A stretch of 64,000 nucleotides of DNA from Vanilla planifolia (Eukaryota > Streptophyta > Magnoliopsida > Asparagales > Orchidaceae), in assembly GCA_023846275.1 (NCBI GenBank), contig JAIUJO010000145.1:517001-581000 (forward strand), given 5' to 3'. Of this stretch, positions 53,631 to 64,000 are shown one piece after another (position 1 is the first letter of the stretch; each line of letters starts with the position of its first letter). The position numbers were made by a program, and so were the translations under genes. The notes under the pieces are model-generated. The model did not search any database. It saw only the letters and a program-made list of their open reading frames with translations, and was not told the origin of the DNA.

Positions 53631-56600
53631 AACATAATTGTGTCTTAGTTTTATGATAAATGATCTTTTAGCACTCCCAGTTTTTCTTTAATAATAAGTA
53701 TAACGAATCTTAAATGAACCTTGTTATAAAATGTACCTATAATTTCTAATATGACAATATACAAAATACTATCATGCTAAGAATCCAACAATTTTTCTCA
53801 ATCACAACACCAAAGCATAAAATTATTATCCACAAAATTAGTAAACCATTGAAACCTAGTCTAGTCCTAGGTAACACCATTTATCACTATCAAAGTCTGA
53901 TAAAAATTATAATAACTACAAAGCTCGATAAACTATTTAATACAATCCAAATCTAATAAGGCATAGTTGATGATAAATATGTATCAAATCTACAACTATT
54001 AAAGGTGAAATAAAGAAGATGAATAATCAAACTAATGCACTAACTCTAAAATCCCCAGTTTTGCTTCTCAAATGTTCTTACTCCTTGATCCTAAAAAAAT
54101 ATAATGGGCTGACCTAGGAGACTCAATGGGGAATGTTTGAGCTATTCTACCAAACTAACATGTAGTAGTCAAAAAAATATGAATGAAATAACAGAGTAAA
54201 TCTTGTAAACTAAATGCATCTTATTTTAACTATTATAATGAGATAATCATCTACTTGTAAGTCATTATCAATTTTCTTATACTATGACTAATTGGATGCT
54301 TACTATCCACTTATTGATGTAACAAACTTTCTTATTCAAAAGAAACATGACAAGACCTACGATTCTTTAACATCATGTAATCTAATACTCTGAGAAAATG
54401 CTGATCATATGGGCCTTCCATTTAAGGTTCTAGGGTCCTTAACAATCATAAGTACTCCCCTAAAAGGCATAGCAAATTATGTAATTCCTTGATGGACAAA
54501 AGGAGCAAATATTCTCTTTGAACTATTTATATAATGGCTTCCTACAAATTTTGAAGATTTTTACCCCATAACCTAACCCTTTTATTATAGGCCTAAACAT
54601 TTATGCATAACTACTCAAGGTTAAAGAAGTAGACCAACAAAACTATCTATCTCTTAACTTAGTATGGATAAGTAATGGCCTATTATGTCTAGATGCCTTA
54701 CAAATTTGACAAAAAGTTGAATGAATTAGTTAAAAATTTTAGCCCATTTTTCCATAATGATTATGTCTAGGACCTTGCCTATCAAAGCTAACATAATATC
54801 TACATGGTCATGATTTTTTCCAATAAAATAATTAACTTTACAGTTAATTACCTTTACAATTAAATTTTGGCTCACATTACTATCATTAGTAACTTTTATG
54901 ACTCTAAAGTAACACTTTGTGATCATCCCTATCCTAAGGCCCCTCTAGAGCTACCATGAATTCCTTAGATCACCAACTAAGGTGTCATCATGTGGCTTAA
55001 GAACATAAACAAAAGCACTTGTGGTCTGCCCAAAGGACTTACTAAAGTTAATGGTCACCAACATCATTATCTTATTACTTCTTTAATAGAATCTAGTACA
55101 TTCCAATGTCTTAGTACAATGTGAATAAAGGTTCATCGATAGTGTTTCCTTAGTAGATTAAACAGGCCTTCCATTATAGTTTCCTTTTTTTATAGATTAT
55201 TTTTATGTCATTATTTTTTATTCCAAGTCTAAGCTTACCAACATAATCAAATCCAAAGACCTTAAATTTTTAATTTAACTTTACTAAGAGTTGTTAATTA
55301 TGCATAAAACATTTACTTCAATGTCTAACCACATCCTTAACACTTACTCTAAGGATTTAAACATAGCTCTCCAAGGCTTCCGATCATGGAACCAAGGGCT
55401 GCACACACCTTAGAAGCTATCTGAATTCTCATAAATGTTGAGGCAATGCCTCCAATGACTTAGCCATGAAAGGGTTTCGTGCTTCCCAAGCTTGCCCAAG
55501 AGAAACCATACTTGGCTACAACTGTTTCCAAACTCTCGTGTTTTATTTCCACACAGACATAAGTCATTTATTAATTAAACTATGGTTCAAACTATATCGC
55601 TTAGTATTACAAATACTCACATTTTTACCTTTAATGCTATCAACTAAGATTGTTAGTAATTTCAAATACAATCACAATGATGCACTTCAAATATACATTT
55701 CAAAAAATAAATTTATGTAATAACATGGAATCAAGTCTAAATTTCACACATTCTTTGGTTTGTTATGCCTTGAAACTCTGTCTATGCATGCAGTAATGAA
55801 GAAGTGAATATTACACTCGATCCATAATATTAAACATCAATTTTATTATGAAGGAGGATGAACTTTAGAAGGGATCTTATTTCTAGCAATATATAATAAC
55901 AAAACAAGACTATTTTTTCTAGGTTATTGATTACATTAAAAAAAATTGTTCTCCATCCTTTTCCAATTTTCTAGAAAAAGCCATGATAATCTATGCTTAT
56001 TGCATACATGGTTAAACAAAAAACAAGGCAAAAACAATAGCATGGTTTTAATTCATTCCATATGATAATGTCTATGTTAAGGAGTGCTTTGCATAAAAAA
56101 ATTTATTCTAAATTCAACTCTTGCATATATTCATGAAAAAATCAAATCATGCAAAATAATTATGGAAACTACCTTGCATTCACAACAAAAATGCTAATAT
56201 ATGATTTTGGCATGGTTCCATTATAGCTTTTACATAAGAAACAAAGATAATTGCCCCATTTATTTACAAACAAATCTCCATTTGCTATTTGTAGAAGGAA
56301 TTTTCTCATTCTTAAGTGAGTTTCTTTAATAAGAATAACTAGTTTTTAATCATCATCAAATTTTCACAGTTTCATATGAATTTTAACAAAGTAATTTTGT
56401 TTTATATTGGCTTATATCTTAGCTAAAAATATAGTATGAACTCAAAGATCATCCTATGTAGAATAAGTATATAGACTTCTCCTTAGTTAGATCTTTTCTT
56501 GCATCAAAGCTCAAACTCTCCATCTTCTTTTTCACTTAACTTGCTTTTCTACTTCATATCTCCTTGATTCACTTCTTTAAATTCCCTTTTCATGGTTAGA

Positions 56601-59600
56601 GTTTCTTAAACCATTAGAAACACAAGTTATGAGCTAACATAAACTTGGCCGCACCTGCTTAAACAAAGGATTTACTTTAAGATAATCCAATTTCTAGTTT
56701 GGGGAGCAAAAATTTATCCATTTTAATTAACCCTCTTCTAACTAAATGGTTTAGGATAGGTATATCAAGCTGATAAAATTTATGAATCTATGTAAGATAT
56801 GGCCAATAAATTCTTCTTTCGCTTATATATATATATATTTACATTTGTGTGTATACTCTTTTAATCATCTTATATATTACTATCGACTACTATTTTTAAA
56901 GAATCCTATCCATATCATATAATGCAATCTTGGTTTGCTAAGAATGAGGATGAGAGAAAAATAAAAATTATAAATAAAATAAAAAACTCATTTTTAAGCA
57001 TTAAGCATACTTAAGACTAATGTGATGCAACTGAAGTCTTCTCATTCTACCATTCTTCCAATTTTAGAACTTCAGACATAAAAATTCAAAATTCCATATT
57101 GAACATTGTTGTATTCAAATTTTAAAATATCTAAATTTGAAATTTTAATTCACAAGGAAGCATATACCTTATTGTACTAATATTAATAATATTTCTAAGA
57201 GTGTTAAGGCTAACCAAAATTTTGCCAATTAAGCGTAATAAAGACAAATAACTACTATAATCTTGCCCTTCGTTTTCATAAAAATAGTTATATTGAAAAT
57301 AGTTATCCAATTTCAACTAAATATAATAATCGCAATTGGAATACATATTAATATTGATTATTTCTTTTCTTATAGTCATGACCTTAGAATTTTCATAGTT
57401 ATATTGTTCCTCTAAGTTAATTAAAACCCCCTATTTATTAAAACATTGTGTATTCTTAAATACCAGATTCTTGATGTCATTCCATTCCCCTAAAATTTTG
57501 GTAGTGTGTTTCTTTGTTTGTATGAAGGCTATATAACAAAAAAGTTTTGCAGAAAAATATAGATAATTTATATTGGCATGAACTAATAAACAAATTTGTA
57601 TGGCATTTACCAATTATTGACAAAGATAAAAATCATACTAGTTAAATCTCAATATATCAAAAGTAGAAATCGTTTTATAACATCACATGTTAACTTAATT
57701 CATATATTAAAATAAAAATAAAATAACTTGATAAAAAATATAATTGCTTGATTTATTACACAACAAACTATTAGAGGGAGTCAAGAAATGGTTGTGGTGT
57801 ATAGGAGATATGGAGGTTTAAGCTTAATAAGGATTTGGTGTTGCTCATACTTTAGTTCTATGATAATGGGAGGAATAGAACTTAAAGCTGAGGGTGTTTT
57901 AGAATCCTTTTGATTGCTAATTCAAGAACTTTGATTTTTAGCCTTGGAACTAAATCATTACTTTATATCCATAAATAACTTAAAGATAAAAAGGATTCAA
58001 TTTTGATCTAAATTGGTAAAGTAATTAGAATTTCCATTCTTTTTTTCTATGATAAATTAATATAAAGATCAAGAACTTAAAAGTGGACCAACTTCACTTC
58101 AACAAATTATGGTTTAAGAAGATAGAGTTTTAAATATTAAAGAGATAGCTTGAGAGGTGACAAAATCATATACATTTCATTATGAAACCAATAAACTAGA
58201 GAAAGGTAGATTATTTTGTGAAATAAACATTTAAACTCTTAAAAATGGGATTTCTTCTTTTGGAAATTACCAAGCAGTTGAGGCTAAACAAAAGAACAAA
58301 AATCTTGTGAAGAACGGGGCTGTACTTTGTTGATTCTGAGAGAAAATTTTATAAAATGGGTTAAGTAAAGCTCACATGCTTAATGACTCATGTGTACTAC
58401 TAGAAATGCCTTTTCTAGTTATATTGTGAATCTGTAGATGAACCTTTTAGGGAATTAGAAAATCTAGTATATTATTACGTTTGATTTGATTGAAATTTCC
58501 ATTTGATAGATGCAAACAAAGAAGCTATCATCCTATTCAACCTAATTTTGATGTTTTAGCTCTAACATGTTTCTTGGATGGAGAAAAATGAAGCTCAAAG
58601 TTATCTGATAAATACTTCAAAAGAAGACTTGAGCCATGGCCTTGAAAGTAGAGAAATGAAACTCATGAAGAAATATAATTTGTTATGGAATTATAAATTC
58701 CACTTTTGCATGGTTATTATGCTATATATAACACATACGATTAAGTTGACACATTGACATAATCATTTTAAAAGACTTATCTTAATCCACCTTTCAATCA
58801 TGAATTTTTGTGATTTGTAAGTCGATGTTTTATTCACATGTACAAACTAAATATGGATGTAAAATATCAATTGAAATCAAATGGTGCAAATCAAATCCTA
58901 ATTTCAAAATAGTTTTTGACTAATCATTTCCATCAATTGAGAAATTTCCAAAATCCAATGTTCTAAGAGCCTTTCAATCAACTAGCTCCCATGCAACTAC
59001 TCTTTTATTAATTATTTCATGCCATTGAGGTTTTATTAATTTATTAATTAATATTATATGTTAGACTTTTTACTTAAATTAGTAAAGGCTAGTTGGATAG
59101 TTTAGCAAGTGTTTTTAGTCATTAAAAAATGTTGTAAATAGGTGAATTATTTAACCTAATTGATTGATAAAAGTTTTACAAGATCAGAAGAAAAACATTT
59201 CAAATCACAACATACATGCAGTTTGTAGTTAGTGTTTATTGTTGCTTTCTAATGCTGCCTTCTTCACTCATTAAACTAACTATCTCAACTTTCTTCTCAA
59301 ATAATCTATGTTCTAAATTGTCTGTATTTTTAATTGATTTATATAAAAAATTTATGGCTCATTAAGCCTTCATCAAGCTTAAGATTTTTATTTATATTAA
59401 TTTTAATTTAAGTGTCACATAATTATTTTATTATATTTCTAGTTTTTTTCATTTAAACATCATAGTAACTTATTCTTATTATTTAGTTGTGATGATTTAG
59501 TTTACTTGTCTTTTGGCAAAATGATTTATGGTAGTTGTGGTTTTATTTAGTTTTGGTCTAGGGATGATGTAGAATTGATTTTAGGTTGAGCTGCCCAAAA

Positions 59601-60599
59601 AGTGTTTGTGGACATTTTATATTTTTGTTAATTTTGCATTTCACAAGTTTCATAAAACTTTATTATTAAAAGAAGCTTAATGTGTTGGAAAATAAAATTA
59701 ACATTTGCTCGAAATCTCCTTTAAATATGTGCTTAATTTTATTAACAAAATTGCTTCAAAGAGGTTTCTTTAAATGTTCTCTAAGGATCCAAAACTTTTA
59801 TTGTTAATAATTCGCCCACTTCTTGTCAACTCTTCTAAATCACACTCCAATTAGAGTAAGAAATTTTCTTTTTTGATAAGAAGAAATTGTTTAGTTGATC
59901 CATAACGTGAATTAATATTTTAGTAAGCCTAAGCGAAGGTAGATGTTCAAATAGACCACCTCAAACTTTTGATAAGTCATATCATCAAGAAAAGATTAGA
60001 AGGACTACTTGTTTAAAATTTATAGATAAAGAAATATAAGAATGAATAAAAAATTCTCTTAATTTTTCCAATAGAAAAAAAGAAGATATTTTTATACAAA
60101 AATTACGTAACAAAATAATTAAAAAAAAATACAACCTATAATTAAATGATTGAAATATAAGTATTTTATATTATTGATGTATGGCAGATTTAAACTTCTA
60201 CTAGGGTTTACTTTATAACACAAAATACTTAAGGTACATAATAGATGATTAGGGAATACAAAGAGATAGTATGTATTAATTTGAGTTAAGTAGCATGTGT
60301 CTTATTTTAGAATTATTCAAAAATAGGCATTTCAAAGTTATGTAGATTATTAAATTAAGTAGATGGTAAAATCATAAGCATTAAGTATTAAATTTATAAA
60401 GTAATTTTTTCCATATTCAATTTCATATATATAAAATAGAAATTTTAATACAAACTTTATGTGATTTATTTTAATAAAAAAATAACCATAACTATAGTTA
60501 CTATTTAAAAAATAAAAGTTTCTAAAAGGGTAAATCTTTTTGGCAATGATGCATTTTAATTTTATAGGAATTAGCATATGCAGTACCAAAGTCATAAAA
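53628..60599. other. Unassigned AT-rich sequence
   Basis: I find no recognisable transposon domain, terminal repeat, RNA gene or host exon. Open stretches such as 53774-53956, 55466-55720 (plus), 54726-54926, 57131-57316 and 60350-60595 (minus) show no familiar motif and have the composition of background. Around 54900-55500 the base composition is less AT-rich, with some longer unique-looking text, which could be a decayed repeat. A short TA run occurs near 56826-56840. Confidence 0.5.
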
Positions 60600-61441
60600 G
60601 GGTGACTTTGTAGTGGTTTTATAATTAGAAAGCTTGGGGTATTAGTGAAAGTAAGAATTTGTTTAGTTATTGGCTATTCGAGTACAAGGTCTATTAATTT
60701 TCAATAACGTCTCTCATAAGTAATTTGGTTGTTGACTCTCTTGATGGAAAGTCTCTCACCTTCGATCATTGTCTCCGACAATAAAAGTTTGAATATCTTC
60801 AACTAAGTTGGTTGCACAAAATTTATTCATTAATGTGGAAGAATACAAATAAAATAAATTTATTTAAAAATTTCATAAACCTTATAGTTTTCTGAGCATA
60901 TCAATTTATAGAGATCTCAAAGACTCATTAGTAAAAGTTTTTTAAAAAAAATTAAAAAATAAAAAGTTAAAAAAACTTAATTAAATTAAGAAATTCCAAA
61001 ACTAATTATGAATTTTGAGCGATGAAAGAGTGGGTGGCACAATGGTAAGGCCAACAACACACAATAGAGAAGTTGAACAAAATTTTGGGTAGACATGGGC
61101 TAGGCAGAATAGAATTGGTTGATGAGACTAGTTAGTCAGTGCGGGCCTTTGTAGGATGTCATAGGTAACAGATCAATGGGTATTAGGCATTGGCCAAACA
61201 ATGTTCCTTTTCAATTGTGTTCTTGTAGATGAACGAGTTACCTCAGGTAGTGAAAGTAGTCGTTGATGGAGTTAGTGTTGCTAACTGATAGCATCGATAG
61301 TGATAGGAAGCAAAATCAATAAAAAAATAATATTTAAAGTAATTTTGAAAAAGTTTGAACCTTGTTTTGCACCTACGAACTTCTAGAAGTGCGATGACAA
61401 GGAATGCGTGTTTGTGACCATATGTTAGCTGTTTTAGATAA
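60600..61441 (-). repeat. Long terminal repeat of element D
   Basis: Its body resembles the LTRs of A. For example, plus-strand 60755-60790 (TCTCACCTTCGATCATTGTCTC) parallels 20348-20370 (TCTCACCTTCAATCCTTGTCTC), and the far end carries GCGTGTTTGTGA. Inner flanking sequence on the minus strand is GGGAGGA, in the place of a polypurine tract. It is about 300 bases shorter than the LTRs of A. The low-coordinate end is approximate. Confidence 0.65.
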
Positions 61442-61449
61442 TCCTCCCA

Positions 61450-62700
61450 AGTGAAAAAGAGCATAGCTTGGTGGTATTAGGGTGATGGGCATACTAATGT
61501 TATAATAGGTGTGATGTGATTTATTTTAAGTCATCATAAATAAGCTAGGAGTTCTTGATGAGAAGTTTTCCTTCCAAGAAACTAAAAATTTTTTAAGTTA
61601 ATAATTTTTTTTTGGAATTGTCTCACGTAAAATTTTCTTCACATTATTCTTACTCCTAAGGTAAATATAGTGATAAGGAAAAATTCACTCAGTATGAGAG
61701 AGTCAGGCTCAAATGAGTCATTAGGTATTAGATATAGAGACTTGTTAGAGACTAAATCCTTATTATTAATGGTTGACTTAGTCATACACTCTTTTAGAAA
61801 ATCCAACACATGCATTAGTTCTAAGTTTTTGAATATTTTTAAAATATTGTGCTTCATGCACTTGTAATTTCTTATAACATATGAGAAGAAACTATTCTCA
61901 AATAGCTCCAATGATAATAAAATTTCTTTAATTAAATTTGCTATGTTATTTGAGCATTTACTCTTTTCTTATATCCTTCATTTCATCAATTAAACTTATT
62001 TAGATGTTATTGTAGGCAATAAAGATATTTTAGTAAATAAAGAAGTTTGAAAGTCTATTGGTAAGGGAATAAAATCAATAAAAGATATTTTCTTACTACC
62101 ATGAGCCTATATAATATGTGATGCATTTCGTAAGGTTGTGGTAATTCTTTACTTATAAGAAACCAAACTAAGTCTCCTTGATTAAGGGTGTTCTTAACTT
62201 GGGGTAATATATTCAAGCTTAAATTCTTTATCTTTCTTTTTTCATTATCCATTAGCTTAGAATTTTTTATAGATTTCTTAGGCATAAGTGATTAAGGTCT
62301 CTGTTAAGGTGGTGTATGTTGTAATGAATTGGTATTTCCTTCATAAATAAAGGAATGCATATTTTTCTTATGCTTTAAAGTCTTGTTCTTATAAAAAAGC
62401 CATGATCATCTAAAAATAAGATGTCCTACTTACATAGGTTTGACATCATAAAGACCTTGTCATTATAGCTTCCTAATTTCAATGATACATAAAATATTTC
62501 TTAATAGTATGGAGATTTTGCCTATCAATGACACAAAGTCAGAGTTTGCATTTTTCAATAAAGAAGGACATTTGTTTAACAATAATAGGAGATATTATAT
62601 TATTACAACTACTAATGTTAATGATCATCCAAAAATGTTGTTCGTTAATTTTTATATTGGTGTTAAAGATATTGGTGCACCTTCAGTCGTCTTGTAATTG
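61450..62700 (-). pseudogene. Internal relics of element D (pol end and protease region)
   Basis: Plus-strand 61670-61760 (ATTCACTCAGTATGAGAGA, CTCAAATGA, ATTAGATATAGAGAC, GACTAAATCCTTA) parallels 21555-21635 of A, next to the integrase tail. 62335-62420 and 62610-62640 parallel the protease-region blocks of A at 24285-24330 and 24555-24590. The two parts lie much closer together here than in A. It is a fossil, non-functional. Confidence 0.65.
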
Positions 62701-64000
62701 TGAGACTGTAAGGATGCATAAAACATGAAGTTTTTCATATTAATAAACATCCTCTAAGTTCATAATCATACATCTCTATAGATAGTTTGCAGCTATGACC
62801 TTTTGCATGACACTAAAAATAAGCATTTCAAAATTTTGTGGGTTAGGTTAAAGAATTGTGAAGAAACATAGGTGGTAATATAGGTTTGGGAGGTTTAGAA
62901 ACTATGGCAGATGGGGTAGATGAAGTTGGAGTGTGAGTGGTATGAAGTTGTGGTGTGGACCTTCAAAGGAACTGGCTTGTCATATCTCATAAAATAGAAT
63001 TCTAGTTTTTTCAACATTTCTATCCATGCAATAGGAATTCCTTAAGATAGTAGTATTTCCCAAGTTATGCCCTAACAATAAGTATTCCCTTAAACCTACC
63101 ACGAAGTAGAGGCAAATACATTCTTGGCCTAATTTATAATGCAGCTTGGTTTATATTATTTAAACTTATTAGTGTTCTTTTCAATGGATCTATCATATTA
63201 GAAACACAGTTGTTGTTTATCTTTCATTTTCATATTATAGATTATTAGAATAAACGTATTGCACAAATAAACCTTAATATTTCTTCAAGTTTAGGATAAC
63301 TCTTCGTCATTGTTATTATATTATTGCACTTATGTTCTAAGGAACTTGTAGGCAAAACAATGAGATAGTCTTAATAAACTTGTATTTTGTGCTCACTGAT
63401 TTGGTGCTAGTCAAACTAGTCATTAATACTAGTATATCAATTAATATAACCCTTAGGATGAAAATTACCATCAAAAGATTGGGTACACAGTTCCATGTTA
63501 CACATATGCTTTGATCATAATGTCTTCTTGGCCTTTCCTCTTTACTGAATATATCTAAATCATCATTTTAATCTAACACATCAGAAGTTCATTTTCTCTA
63601 TATACTATCATGATATCTCTTGTGGATAACGTATTCAAATTTATCAGAAGGATTATCAAGTCATTTGTAGTTCTTATGTCTTCTAGGGTTTTTTCTTTTA
63701 AATCATTGTTGTATCTCTTCTTCTCTTATTATCTTTTTTTCTTCTAAGATTTACTTCATATTGTTGGTTTTATAGGATATGTCCAATCATGTCGATGAGT
63801 TGTGTTATTAATTGGGATATTGCTAGTATAGGATCTTAATTTATGTTGTCTTTGATTTTGAACTAATTTTTTACTTTTATTTACAATGTCATTAGACCTA
63901 TCAGATCTTATAGTCATAGATAGGTTTGCCACATAAGGAGATATCGAAGAATAAAATGTGGGAAATTTCTTTCAATAACAAATTTGTAAAAGCATGGCAA

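Larger units (their letters stand above)
60600..64000 (-). mobile_element. Second copy of the element A family (element D), cut by the window edge
   Basis: It is a minus-strand Ty3/gypsy fossil of the same family as A. Recognisable parts are one LTR (about 60600-61441), a short interval like the end of the A internal region (61450-62290), a protease-region relic (62330-62640) and a gag-position region (62900-63980). I do not find an RT, RNase H or integrase core in it, so it is a shortened relic compared with A. It is old and broken. The matching upstream LTR would lie beyond 64000. Confidence 0.75.

Overview
The window looks like repeat-dominated intergenic (or deep intronic) DNA from a land plant with a large, old, strongly CpG-depleted genome. 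A gymnosperm-like or similarly large plant genome is my inference, not something the sequence proves. The supporting evidence is plant-type Ty3/gypsy pol relics, plant L1-type LINE relics and long simple-sequence tracts, all heavily decayed, with no recognisable intact host gene, tRNA or rRNA.

Layout. 1-7215 is a 7.2 kb strand-asymmetric CA-rich array (mixed CACACA / CATGCA / ACATAC words) with duplications inside it. 7216-20150 is AT-rich unassigned DNA, with one possible LTR-end fragment, a 209-bp tandem duplication at 15908-16320 and a pure pyrimidine tract at 17083-17131. 20152-27911 is an old Ty3/gypsy element (A) on the minus strand with two long terminal repeats of about 1.15 kb. An isolated gypsy integrase relic (B) lies at 30430-31110. 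Three relics of one L1-type LINE family, all on the minus strand, lie at 31200-35630, 41930-44660 and 52195-53500. 45950-51780 is a plus-strand Ty3/gypsy fossil (C), and a 1.74 kb nearly pure purine tract (49026-50764) sits between its integrase core and its integrase tail. A long (TA)n run lies at 53546-53627. From about 60600 to the window end is a second, shorter copy (D) of the element A family.

No operon-like or cooperating gene set is visible. Long open frames in the CA-rich array (Cys/Val/Met-rich on one strand, Thr/His-rich on the other) and in the purine tract (Leu/Ser/Phe-rich) follow from low-complexity composition and are not annotated as genes. The most unusual structures are the CA-rich array with its kilobase-spaced internal duplication, and the purine tract inside an integrase fossil. 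I found no convincing coding evidence for a new biological system. All alignments and identities quoted were made by eye, and element boundaries are approximate unless a terminal motif is named.
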